Source: Notoacmeibacter ruber (GTDB lineage Bacteria; Pseudomonadota; Alphaproteobacteria; Rhizobiales; Rhizobiaceae). Taken from it: 64,000 bases of DNA. The notes below the pieces were generated by a model. It made no database searches. It had not been told where the DNA came from and was given only the letters and a program-made list of their open reading frames with translations. Positions 56,137-64,000 of the stretch are shown here, piece by piece (within the stretch, counting starts at the first letter, position 1; each line of letters starts with the position of its first letter). A program made the position numbers and the translations under genes. Where the stretch lies: positions 1,722,501 to 1,786,500 of the forward strand of contig NZ_RCWN01000001.1 in the NCBI RefSeq assembly GCF_003668555.1, in the 5' to 3' direction.

Positions 56137-57110
56137 GTTCGATTCTGGTGTTCGGCACCCCATCGAAGGAACGGATTTCTGCCATTCAGAAGCGTACCGG
56201 TGCGCCGGTGTACCACGTCGAAGGGCCGGATGACGCCACGCTGCCGCAATTGTTGCAAAGTGAAGCCGACAAGATTGAAATCCTCGCCGTCTTTACACAT
56301 GGAATCGACGCCGATCTGATTGGCCAGTTCCCGAACTTGCGCATGATCGCCAATTACGGCGTCGGTTATGACGGCATCGATATGCGGGCTGCGACAGACA
56401 GAAGGATCGTCGTCACCAACACACCCGGAGTGCTGGATGAAGATGTAGCGGACATGGCCGTTCTGCTTCTGCTCGCGACCGTGCGCGGGCTGCTTCCGGA
56501 AGATCGTCTTGTTCGAAACGACGGATGGCGCAAGCGGCAAAGGAGCCAATTGCGACCGTCGGTTCATCGGATGACGATCGGCATGCTCGGTCTCGGCAAT
56601 ATAGGAATGGCGATCGCCCGGCGGCTGGAGGCTTTCGGCTGCACCATTCTCTACCACACCCGGCATAGCAAAGCGGTGGATTACGATTACCACTCCGATC
56701 TGAATGCGATGGCGCGGGCCTCCGACGCACTCATCGTGATCATACCCGGCGGCAGGGAGACACACCATCTCGTCGATGCCGGTGTTCTCGAAGAGCTCGG
56801 CGAAAACGGCTATCTCATCAATGTGGCGCGTGGCAGCGTTGTCGATGAACCGGCGCTGATCGCGGCACTGGAAAACGGCACGATCGCGGGGGCGGGCCTC
56901 GATGTTTTTGCCGATGAACCGAATGTGCCGTCTTCCTTGCGGAGCGCCGACAATGTGGTTCTAACACCGCACATCGCCAGCGCCACACCCTTCTCGCGCG
57001 ATGCAATGGCGGATCTTCTGATTGAGAACATTCAGAAATTTCTTCAGGAGGGCAGAGTGATCACGCCGGTGCGCGAGAGCATGGATTATGCACAGATGGC
57101 CGAACGATAA
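56133..57110 (+). CDS. D-isomer-specific 2-hydroxyacid dehydrogenase
   Basis: NAD(P)-dependent 2-ketoacid reductase of 325 residues. NADP-type loop MLGLGNIGMAIARRL followed by HTRHSK (basic residues at the adenine ribose site, favouring NADPH), and the catalytic triad in INVARGSVVD (Arg), FADEPNVP (Glu) and LTPHIASAT (His). Glyoxylate/hydroxypyruvate or 2-ketogluconate reductase are likely relatives. Start chosen at the ATGA overlap with the FAH gene. Confidence 0.9.
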   Translation: MSSILVFGTPSKERISAIQKRTGAPVYHVEGPDDATLPQLLQSEADKIEILAVFTHGIDADLIGQFPNLRMIANYGVGYDGIDMRAATDRRIVVTNTPGVLDEDVADMAVLLLLATVRGLLPEDRLVRNDGWRKRQRSQLRPSVHRMTIGMLGLGNIGMAIARRLEAFGCTILYHTRHSKAVDYDYHSDLNAMARASDALIVIIPGGRETHHLVDAGVLEELGENGYLINVARGSVVDEPALIAALENGTIAGAGLDVFADEPNVPSSLRSADNVVLTPHIASATPFSRDAMADLLIENIQKFLQEGRVITPVRESMDYAQMAER

Positions 57111-57188
57111 ACGCTTGGCCTTGCAGTCCCCGGCATCTTCATTGAAAGCTCTGCGGGATTGACGATCGACCGGAACTGGAGAGCCTTG

Positions 57189-57632
57189 GTGGCCAAAATC
57201 CTTCTTCTCAACGGGCCGAACCTGAACCTGCTTGGCGACCGGGAGCCGGACGTCTACGGCCATGAGACCCTGGCGGACGTGGAAGCCTCCGTCCGCGCCA
57301 TCATGACGGAACATGGCCACGAACTACGCGCCGAACAGTCCAATCGCGAATATGAGCTGATCGACTGGGTGCACGAGGCGCGCGGCAACTGCGACGCCAT
57401 CATCATCAATCCCGGCGCTTTCACACACACATCCATTGCGCTGCTGGATGCTCTCAACGCCTATAGCGGCCACGTGTTCGAGGTGCACATCTCCAACATC
57501 CACAAGCGCGAAGAATTCCGCCATCATTCCTATATCAGCGGTCGTGCCGATGGAATCATCGTAGGATGCGGCGTACAGGGTTACGACCTTGCGGCGCGTC
57601 GGATTGTTTCAGTTCTCGCGGCAAAAGGCTGA
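57189..57632 (+). CDS. aroQ: Type II 3-dehydroquinate dehydratase
   Basis: Shikimate pathway enzyme. The 147-residue protein starts at GTG with the typical [16 protein letters not shown] order and has the catalytic tyrosine in [10 protein letters not shown], then [29 protein letters not shown] and [11 protein letters not shown]. Length is exactly that of the family. An in-frame TTG at 57159 would add ten unsupported residues. Followed 13 bp later by the flavodoxin-like gene. Confidence 0.95.
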   Translation: MAKILLLNGPNLNLLGDREPDVYGHETLADVEASVRAIMTEHGHELRAEQSNREYELIDWVHEARGNCDAIIINPGAFTHTSIALLDALNAYSGHVFEVHISNIHKREEFRHHSYISGRADGIIVGCGVQGYDLAARRIVSVLAAKG

Positions 57633-57645
57633 ACCGGATACCTGA

Positions 57646-58134
57646 ATGAACACCCTGCTGATCGTCTACCATTCGAAAACCGGGGGCACTCGGCAGATGG
57701 TGGAAGCGGCAGCCGACGCGGCGCGCCGTGAAGATGTGGATTTAGTGGTCAAAGCGGCCGAAGAATCCGGCTCTGAGGACATCCTGGCAGCGGATGGCTA
57801 CATCTTCGCCGCACCGGAAAACCTCGCCGCGATCGCCGGGATGATGAAGGATTTCTACGACCGGACCTATTACGATGTTCTGGCCAAGATCGAAGGCCGG
57901 CCCTATGCGCAAATGGTCTGCGCGGGAACGGACGGGGAGAATGCGGCCCGGCAGACCGCGCGGATCGCCCAGGGTTGGCGGCTGAAAGCCGTGGCGGAAC
58001 CGCTTATCGTCTGCACTCACGCCGATTCCAGAGAAAAGATCCTGTCAGACAAGACCATTCCGAAGGACGAACTCGATCGTTGCGCCGAACTTGGCCAGAC
58101 ACTCGCTGCGGGGCTCGCGCTGGGCGTTTTCTGA
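57646..58134 (+). CDS. Flavodoxin-like FMN protein
   Basis: 162-residue protein of the flavodoxin/WrbA fold. The FMN phosphate loop is VYHSKTGGTRQMVEAA (residues 7-22), and FAAPENLAAIAGMMKDFYDRT resembles the NADPH-dependent FMN reductase group. Probably an electron carrier or quinone reductase; partner unknown. Likely cotranscribed with aroQ. Confidence 0.82.
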   Translation: MNTLLIVYHSKTGGTRQMVEAAADAARREDVDLVVKAAEESGSEDILAADGYIFAAPENLAAIAGMMKDFYDRTYYDVLAKIEGRPYAQMVCAGTDGENAARQTARIAQGWRLKAVAEPLIVCTHADSREKILSDKTIPKDELDRCAELGQTLAAGLALGVF

Positions 58135-58140
58135 AGGCTG

Positions 58141-58827
58141 CTAGCCGAGCGCATAACCTTCGCCGCGAACGGTGCGGATCGGATCCTCACCGCCATGCTG
58201 GCGCAGCGCTTTGCGAAGCCGGCCGACATGCACATCGACTGTCCGCGTTTCCACGTCCAGATCATGTCCCCAGACCCGGTTGAGAAGCTGTTCGCGGCTG
58301 AAGACCCGCCCCGGCCGTTCGATCAGAACAGACAGAAGGCGAAACTCGGTCGTGCTCAGCGAGATGCGCTGGCCACTTCGCTCCACAAGATGCCGACCGG
58401 CATCAAGGATCAGATCATCATGCTCAAGCCGCTCGCCAACCGAAACGGGATGCGTCCGCCGAAGCTCCTTGCGGATCCGTGCAATCAGTTCCGCAACGGA
58501 AAATGGCTTGGTGATGTAATCGTCCGCGCCGATATCGAGGCCGCGCACGCGATCGCCTTCCTCCGTGCGGGCAGAAAGCATGATGACCGGCGTATTGCGG
58601 CTCTCGCGCCCCGACTTGATCTGGCGGCATATCTCGATGCCCGATATGCCCGGCAGCATCCAGTCCAGAACGACAAGATCCGGCTGGGTCTCGGCCAATC
58701 TCTCCAGCGCCTCGTCGCCCGTCTCCGCCAAAAGGACATCAAACCCTTCCGCAACGAGGTTGTAACGCAGAACCTCGCGCTGGGCCGGCTCGTCCTCGAC
58801 AATCAGAATGGACGCGCGGCTACCCAT
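58141..58827 (-). CDS. phoB: Phosphate regulon response regulator PhoB
   Basis: OmpR-family regulator of 228 residues. The receiver has IVEDEPAQREVL, the phosphoacceptor aspartate in VVLDWMLPG and KPFS; the C-terminal winged helix has TTEFRLLSVLIERPG and TVDVHVGRLRKALR. It binds Pho boxes under phosphate limitation. Its ATG shares one base with the phoU stop (TGATG), so it is the last gene of the pst-pho operon; phoR is not in the window. Confidence 0.96.
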   Translation of the reverse strand: MGSRASILIVEDEPAQREVLRYNLVAEGFDVLLAETGDEALERLAETQPDLVVLDWMLPGISGIEICRQIKSGRESRNTPVIMLSARTEEGDRVRGLDIGADDYITKPFSVAELIARIRKELRRTHPVSVGERLEHDDLILDAGRHLVERSGQRISLSTTEFRLLSVLIERPGRVFSREQLLNRVWGHDLDVETRTVDVHVGRLRKALRQHGGEDPIRTVRGEGYALG

Positions 58828-59552
58828 CAGATTTCCGTCTCGGAGTTCTCGGCCATGTGGACCGGAGCGTTCGCCTTCGGCCGGTCATCGGACGGCAATT
58901 CACCGGAGACCAGATAGATGGCCTGTTCGGCGATGGACGTCACATGATCGCCCATCCGCTCGATGTTCTTGGCAATGAAATGCAGATGCATGCAGGCCGA
59001 GATGTTCCGCGGGTCTTCCATCATGAAGGTCAGGAACTCGCGGAAGATGGCATTGTACATCTGATCGACTTCGAGATCGCGATGACGCACCTTCTCGGCC
59101 AGAGCCTGGTCCTGCCGAATATAGGCATCCAGCGCATCGGACAGCATGACCAGAACTTCGTTCGACATGCGCTGCAAGGAACCGGTCGCGCCGTTGACCG
59201 GGTTCATTTCGGCCAGAAGGCTGGTGCGTTTGGCCATGTTCTTGGCATAATCGCCGACGCGTTCCAGGTTGCCGGCAATCTTCATGACCGAAAGGGCAAG
59301 CCGCAGGTCGGAAGAAACAGGCTGCCGCAGCGCCACGAGCCGCGCGCAGTCCTCATTGACCTCCTGCTCCAGCTCATCGATGGTTCGATCGTCCTGGCGA
59401 ACGCGATCGGCAAGTTCAAGATCGCGAGTACGCAGAGCCTGGGCGGAATTGCGGATAGCGTTTTCCACGCACCCGCCCATACGCATGAGCTTGGCCTGGA
59501 TCGTCTCCAGATCCCGGTCGAAGGCAGATGAAATATGCGGTTTCTCGTTCAC
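58827..59552 (-). CDS. phoU: Phosphate transport regulatory protein PhoU
   Basis: 241-residue protein of two three-helix bundles, each with the E/DxxxD metal-binding pattern (VGDYAKNMAKR and MGDHVTSIAEQ). It couples the Pst importer to PhoR signalling and keeps the Pho response off when phosphate is plentiful. The start codon is GTG. It follows pstB by 11 bp. Confidence 0.95.
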   Translation of the reverse strand: MNEKPHISSAFDRDLETIQAKLMRMGGCVENAIRNSAQALRTRDLELADRVRQDDRTIDELEQEVNEDCARLVALRQPVSSDLRLALSVMKIAGNLERVGDYAKNMAKRTSLLAEMNPVNGATGSLQRMSNEVLVMLSDALDAYIRQDQALAEKVRHRDLEVDQMYNAIFREFLTFMMEDPRNISACMHLHFIAKNIERMGDHVTSIAEQAIYLVSGELPSDDRPKANAPVHMAENSETEI

Positions 59553-59563
59553 GGGGTCCTCGC

Positions 59564-60385
59564 TCAGCCGATACGGCCGGTAATGTAGCTCTCGGTGCGC
59601 TTGTCATCCGGTGAATTGAATATCTTCTCCGTATCACCGTATTCGACAAGATCGCCCAGATGGAAGAAGGCGGTCTTCTGGCTGACACGCGCAGCCTGCT
59701 GCATGGAGTGGGTCACGATCACCACACAGAAATTCTGTCGCAATTCATCGATCAGCTCCTCGATCTGAGCGGTTGCGATCGGATCGAGTGCCGAGCACGG
59801 CTCATCCATCAGGAGAACCTCGGGCTGCGTGGCCACCGCGCGAGCGATGCAAAGGCGCTGCTGCTGGCCGCCCGACATGCCGGTGCCGGATTCCTTCAGC
59901 CTGTCCTTCACCTCGTCCCAAAGCGCCGCACGCCGCAAAGACGCCTCGACCACATCGTCAAGCTCCGACCGGTTCTTGGTCATCCCATGAATGCGGGGGC
60001 CGTAAGCCACGTTGTCGTAGATCGACTTGGGAAACGGATTGGGCTTCTGGAAAACCATCCCGACACGGGCGCGGAGCTGAACCGGATCGACCCGCTTGTC
60101 GTAGATATCCTCGCCATCGAGAAGGATGTCTCCCTCGATCCGTGCAATATCGATCGTGTCGTTCATGCGGTTCAGGCACCGCAAAAAGGTCGATTTGCCG
60201 CATCCCGACGGTCCGATGAAGGCCGTGACCGTCTTATCGTCGATATCGACGTTGACGTCCTTGATGGCGTGGTTGTTGCCGTAAAAGACATCGACCGAAC
60301 GAGCGGCGATCTTAGCCGTATCGGCTGCCGATTGTGTGACGGGCTTTGACGACTGTGCCGTTTCCGTATGAGCCATAGCGTCCAT
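59564..60385 (-). CDS. pstB: Phosphate ABC transporter ATPase PstB
   Basis: 273-residue ATPase with Walker [22 protein letters not shown]-loop [16 protein letters not shown], signature [14 protein letters not shown] and Walker [17 protein letters not shown], the last with the PstB-specific [10 protein letters not shown] polar N-terminal extension of about 25 residues precedes the fold; ATG 60376 is an alternative start. Confidence 0.97.
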   Translation of the reverse strand: MDAMAHTETAQSSKPVTQSAADTAKIAARSVDVFYGNNHAIKDVNVDIDDKTVTAFIGPSGCGKSTFLRCLNRMNDTIDIARIEGDILLDGEDIYDKRVDPVQLRARVGMVFQKPNPFPKSIYDNVAYGPRIHGMTKNRSELDDVVEASLRRAALWDEVKDRLKESGTGMSGGQQQRLCIARAVATQPEVLLMDEPCSALDPIATAQIEELIDELRQNFCVVIVTHSMQQAARVSQKTAFFHLGDLVEYGDTEKIFNSPDDKRTESYITGRIG

Positions 60386-60406
60386 GACGTTTCCGTTGAT
60401 TTGAGG

Positions 60407-61765
60407 TTACCAGCGACGTTCGAAACGACGCCGCAAGATGACGGCGAGAATGTTGATCGTGAGCATGAACACCAGCAACACGATGATGCCACCCCAGGCC
60501 CGCTCATAGAAAGCGGGGTCGGCGCGCTTGCTCCACTCGTAGATCTGCGCCGGCAGGGCCGAGTTCGGAGAGACGAACCCATCGAGAAAGCCGTCGGGAT
60601 AGTTCGATGCGATATAACCCACCATGCCGATCAGCAGCAAAGGAGCTGTTTCTCCCAGCGCCTGCGCCAGGCTGATAATGACGCCGGTCAGAATGCCCGG
60701 CATGGCGAGCGGCAGCACATGCTGAAACACCATCTGATTGCGCGATGCGCCAATGCCGAGCGCGGCCTGGCGGATCGACGGGGGCACCGCCTTGAGCGCG
60801 GCGCGCGCTGGGATGATGATCTGCGGCAGGCTCATCAGCGTCAGCACGAGGCCGCCGACCAGAGGGGCCGATTGAGGAAGGTTGGCGAATTGAATGAAGG
60901 CAGCCAGACCAAGAATACCGAAGACGATAGAAGGGACTGCCGCCAGGTTGGAGATATTCACCTCGATGAGATCGGTGAATTTGTTCTGCGGAGCGAACTC
61001 TTCCAGATAGATCGCGGCACCAACCCCGATCGGCACGGCAAGGACGATCACCACGAGGATCATGAAAAGCGAACCGAGCAGTGAAACACCGACGCCCGCC
61101 TCTTCCGGCCTGTTGTCGGACGCATCCGACCCGGTGATGAAGTCCAGGTTGAACTTACGCTCCACCATGCCGCGCTCTTCAAGCGAATCGGCAATATCCA
61201 GATGCTCGGGCGTCAGGACCATGCCGCGCTCGACCGAAGCCCGGTCGACGCGCCCCTTGAAGTAGCCGTCGACGCGGCTTGAGGCCAGCAGGTCGAACTC
61301 GACGGTCTTGCCGACAAGGTCGGGGTTGCTCAGGACCTGATCGCGGACATGAGACGCCGCGCCATCGGACAGAAGATCGGCCAGATCGCCACTATCTTCG
61401 AAAGATGTCTGGATACCGTTGGCCGCAAGCGCATCGACAAGGCCTTTCTCGATCAGCGGCTTGTAGCCGAAGGTCGAGACTTTGCGCATTTCCGATGCGT
61501 TTCGATTGCCGGTCTTGTCCAGCGTCGCCTCTGGCAGCGCGACGGGAATGGTCACATAGGTCTGCGTAAAAGCGGGCAGCCCATTATAGATGATCGACCC
61601 GAGGAGAATTACGAGGAAGAGAAGCCCGGTGAGAACGGCGCCGAGCCCAAGCGCCTTGAACCAGGCTTCATTCCGCCGACGCTTTTTCAGCAGCGTGTCG
61701 GGTTCGAGAAGAGAGGTGTGGCCGTTTCTTGCTGTCATCGGTGCGGATACCGTCATGTCACTCAT
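60407..61765 (-). CDS. pstA: Phosphate ABC transporter permease PstA
   Basis: 452-residue permease. The C-terminal 260 residues carry six helices with the EAA-loop ALGIGASRNQMVFQHVLPLA. The N-terminal half is longer than in E. coli PstA (about 296 aa): a first helix near 38-60, then a periplasmic insert of roughly 150 residues. Long PstA forms are usual in alphaproteobacteria. Its ATG overlaps the pstC stop by 4 bp. Confidence 0.95.
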   Translation of the reverse strand: MSDMTVSAPMTARNGHTSLLEPDTLLKKRRRNEAWFKALGLGAVLTGLLFLVILLGSIIYNGLPAFTQTYVTIPVALPEATLDKTGNRNASEMRKVSTFGYKPLIEKGLVDALAANGIQTSFEDSGDLADLLSDGAASHVRDQVLSNPDLVGKTVEFDLLASSRVDGYFKGRVDRASVERGMVLTPEHLDIADSLEERGMVERKFNLDFITGSDASDNRPEEAGVGVSLLGSLFMILVVIVLAVPIGVGAAIYLEEFAPQNKFTDLIEVNISNLAAVPSIVFGILGLAAFIQFANLPQSAPLVGGLVLTLMSLPQIIIPARAALKAVPPSIRQAALGIGASRNQMVFQHVLPLAMPGILTGVIISLAQALGETAPLLLIGMVGYIASNYPDGFLDGFVSPNSALPAQIYEWSKRADPAFYERAWGGIIVLLVFMLTINILAVILRRRFERRW

Positions 61766-63219
61766 TCATATTGCTCCCGATAACGGCGGACGATGGCAAG
61801 CGCCACGATGTTGAGACCGAGTGTGACCACAAAGAGGGTCATGCCGAGCGCGAACGCCACGAGAGCCTCGGGGCTGGCAAAGTCGGCGTCGCCCGTCAAC
61901 TGGCTCACGATCTTGGCGGTCACCGTGGTCATGGCCTCGAAAGGGTTGAGCGACATGCGCGCCGCCGCGCCTGCGCCGAGCACGACGATCATCGTTTCGC
62001 CGATGGCGCGCGAAGCCGCCAGCAGGATCGCCCCGACAATGCCCGGCAGAGCCGCCGGAAGGATCACTTTCCGAACGGTCTCGCTCTTGGTGGCACCGAG
62101 CCCGTAGGAGCCGTCGCGCATCGCCTGCGGCACGGCATTGATGACGTCGTCCGAAAGGGAGGACACGAACGGAATAAGCATGATTCCCATAACGAGACCG
62201 GCCGTGATGACGGCGGTGTCACTGGGCATCCAGCCGAGCCCGCCTCGACCGAAAACGGATGAAAGGGCCGGCCCGACGATCAAGAGGGCAAAAAGACCGT
62301 AGACGATGGTCGGAATGCCGGTCAGCACCTCAAGAAGCGGCTTGGCCAAAGAACGAAATTTCGGGTGCGCGTACTCGGCCAGATAGACGGCGGAGAAGAG
62401 CCCGAGAGGCACGGAAACAAGCAGCGCGATGAATGAAATGTAGAGCGTACCCCAAAGGAGCGGCAAAATGCCCAACTCCGAGCCGCCGCCGAAACTTGGG
62501 CTCCAGATGAGACTGAAGAAAAATTCGTCGGCCGGATAGATCGAAAAGAACTCGATCGTGTTGAAGAGCAGGGAGAGGACAATTCCGAATGTCGTGAAGA
62601 TCGCCACGCAGGCGGCCGCCACCAGAAGACCCCTCACCCCCATCTCTGTCCGGTTACGGGCGCGAAGGTCGGGGTTCGTGGCCATGAAACCATAGACAGC
62701 GCCGGCAAGCGCCAGAAGAATGACCAGCCCGGCTTCAAGAAGATGGCCGGTTGAAGACGCAGAGTAATGCAGGCGCGCAGATTCAAGGATCTGCGGGGGA
62801 ACGTTCGAGAGAACCGGAATATCCGTGCTTTCCAGACGCCGACCGAGATCTTCGCGATCGAGACGATCGACTTCTCCGACCGAGATCTGGTCCGAAGCGA
62901 TCACCGTGCCGATGGCATCGGCGACGCGGCGGACTTCACTCATCGCCAGCGAGCGCTCGCCCGACGTGTCGTATTGCTCACCAGACAGATGAGATGCGGC
63001 CATGCGGTCGACGACGACAGGCTGCAGGGCGCTCCATGCCAGCAAGACGAAAAAGGCAGGCACGACAGCGAAAAGAAGCGCATGCATGCCGTGATAGTGC
63101 GGGAGCGAATGCATCCGCCGGCGGTCACCATCCGCCAGACGCAAGACCTTCTGGCGGGACACGAAAAAGGCAATAGCAGCGATAGCGGCGATAGCCAGGA
63201 AAAGCGTTCCGAAGCTCAT
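61762..63219 (-). CDS. pstC: Phosphate ABC transporter permease PstC
   Basis: 485-residue permease, about 160 residues longer than E. coli PstC. An extra N-terminal part has two helices (about 3-20 and 45-68) and a periplasmic region; the core contains LLWGTLYISFIALLVSVPLG and the EAA-loop YGLGATKSETVRKVILPAA. AAGGAG precedes a GTG-ATG pair; I used the ATG at 63219. It follows pstS by about 95 bp that contain a hairpin. Confidence 0.95.
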   Translation of the reverse strand: MSFGTLFLAIAAIAAIAFFVSRQKVLRLADGDRRRMHSLPHYHGMHALLFAVVPAFFVLLAWSALQPVVVDRMAASHLSGEQYDTSGERSLAMSEVRRVADAIGTVIASDQISVGEVDRLDREDLGRRLESTDIPVLSNVPPQILESARLHYSASSTGHLLEAGLVILLALAGAVYGFMATNPDLRARNRTEMGVRGLLVAAACVAIFTTFGIVLSLLFNTIEFFSIYPADEFFFSLIWSPSFGGGSELGILPLLWGTLYISFIALLVSVPLGLFSAVYLAEYAHPKFRSLAKPLLEVLTGIPTIVYGLFALLIVGPALSSVFGRGGLGWMPSDTAVITAGLVMGIMLIPFVSSLSDDVINAVPQAMRDGSYGLGATKSETVRKVILPAALPGIVGAILLAASRAIGETMIVVLGAGAAARMSLNPFEAMTTVTAKIVSQLTGDADFASPEALVAFALGMTLFVVTLGLNIVALAIVRRYREQYE

Positions 63220-63243
63220 CACTTCTCCTTAATCGGAAAGGGA

Positions 63244-63271
63244 TGCGGACCGGGTGGAGGCCCGGTCCGCA
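63244..63271 (-). other. Intercistronic hairpin between pstS and pstC
   Basis: TGCGGACCGGG / CCCGGTCCGCA, perfect 11-bp arms, 6-nt loop, no T-run after it on the minus strand. More likely to protect the upstream pstS mRNA or thin out readthrough than to terminate fully. Confidence 0.65.
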
Positions 63272-63315
63272 GAGTGCTCTATCACAAGCACCGATTAGGG
63301 CGGAGCAACCTGTGA

Positions 63316-64000
63316 TTAGTTGCTGGCCGGCTCCATCGTCGTTTCGTTCTCAACGGTCGCCTGGACGTCCGCGAGATCCGGGGTCGGGACCAGGCCGTAA
63401 TCAGCCAGCGGGCCACCAGAACCTGCGATCTCGTCGGAGACGAAGAAGGAGGCGTATTCCTTCAGGCCCGGGATCGTGCCGATATGCGCCTTCTTGATGT
63501 AGAAGAAGAGCGGACGGCTGACCGGATACTCACCGGACGCAATGGTCTCGGTCTTCGGCTCGACGCCGCCCATGGTGGCGACTTTGAGCTTGTCGGCATT
63601 GTTCTCGTAGAAAGACAGGCCGAACACGCCGATGCCATTCGGGTTGGACTGAATGCGTGCAAGTGTCTCGGTGTAGTCGCCGTCAATGTCGACTGACTTG
63701 CCGTCTGTACGGACGGACATGCACTGATCTTCGGCAGCGTCTTCGTCCATGCCGCCATCGGTGAAGGCCTTCATGGCGCCACTGTCTTCACAGCCCTGAA
63801 GCAGGACTTTCTCTTCGAAGACTTCCCGGGTACCGTGTTTCGTGCCCGGAATGAAGGCGGCGATATCGGCATCCGGCAGCTCGGAATTGAACTCCGACCA
63901 GCTGTTGTAGGGATTGTCGACGACTTCGCCGTCCTTGACGACCTTGGCCGCGAGCGCGTTGAAGATGTCTTCCGGCTCGAACGCGGTGAAGGCCGGGCCG
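63316..64000 (-). CDS. pstS: Phosphate ABC transporter substrate-binding protein PstS, N-terminus cut by window edge
   Basis: Periplasmic phosphate-binding protein. 227 C-terminal codons are present: FIPGTKHGTREVFEEKVLLQ (phosphate-loop region), ARIQSNPNGIGVFGLSFYE and SGEYPVSRPLFFYIKKAH, followed by LKEYASFF. It matches the alphaproteobacterial PstS type. The signal peptide and the Pho-box promoter must lie beyond 64000. Confidence 0.93.
   Translation of the reverse strand, partial: GPAFTAFEPEDIFNALAAKVVKDGEVVDNPYNSWSEFNSELPDADIAAFIPGTKHGTREVFEEKVLLQGCEDSGAMKAFTDGGMDEDAAEDQCMSVRTDGKSVDIDGDYTETLARIQSNPNGIGVFGLSFYENNADKLKVATMGGVEPKTETIASGEYPVSRPLFFYIKKAHIGTIPGLKEYASFFVSDEIAGSGGPLADYGLVPTPDLADVQATVENETTMEPASN

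Overview
The window is a GC-rich chromosomal segment of an alphaproteobacterium, most likely of the Hyphomicrobiales (Rhizobiales). The indicators are an Irr-type Fur regulator, a complete PhyR/NepR/EcfG general stress module with matching EcfG promoters, a DUF2293 gene, an HWE kinase and an alphaproteobacterial-type RNase P RNA. A marine or salt-exposed lifestyle is only an inference, from the glucosylglycerate genes. No tRNA, rRNA, CRISPR array, transposase or integrase was seen. Both ends cut genes: murC at the left, pstS at the right.

Layout. 1-12.7 kb (minus strand): the division and cell-wall (dcw) cluster in the order mraZ-rsmH-ftsL-ftsI-murE-murF-mraY-murD-ftsW-murG-murC, tightly packed with several 4-bp overlaps and with candidate MraZ boxes upstream. 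13.1-16 kb: rnpB, a lytic transglycosylase, an AmpD-like amidase and a TerB-DnaJ protein. 16-17 kb: two acidic lipoproteins. 17.2-24.6 kb: a cupin, PPi-type phosphofructokinase, an SLT lipoprotein, a GH25 lysozyme, and a glucosylglycerate block (phosphatase, synthase, convergent phosphorylase). 24.7-30.9 kb: K+/H+ antiporter, DMT exporter, ArsR-methyltransferase fusion, TrmO, DUF2293, YetF, SDR. 31-32.4 kb: an AT-rich single-gene island encoding an AIPR-like (abortive infection) protein behind three tandem hairpins. 32.4-36.3 kb: ettA, a hydrolase, irr, a small stress protein.

36.3-44 kb is a stress-response region: a candidate sRNA, phyR facing nepR-ecfG, a diacylglycerol-kinase-like gene, a three-gene envelope operon, a two-PRC-barrel protein and an HWE kinase. 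Perfect EcfG-type promoters (GGAAC-N16/17-CGTT) lie upstream of phyR, the small gene at 35939, the 40992 operon and the PRC gene, so the master regulators sit beside part of their own predicted regulon. 44.3-49.2 kb: DUF599, MBL-fold hydrolase, BigR-like ArsR, enoyl-CoA hydratase, Crp/Fnr regulator, thiD. 49.3-54.1 kb: a BMP-type nucleoside ABC importer. 54.2-58.1 kb: DMT exporter, FAH-family and D-hydroxyacid dehydrogenase pair, aroQ, flavodoxin-like protein. 58.1-64 kb: pstS-pstC-pstA-pstB-phoU-phoB.

Best candidates for something new: the AIPR-like island with its hairpin leader, the candidate sRNA next to phyR, the local EcfG regulon with uncharacterised envelope proteins, and a 28-residue membrane protein with a strong ribosome binding site.
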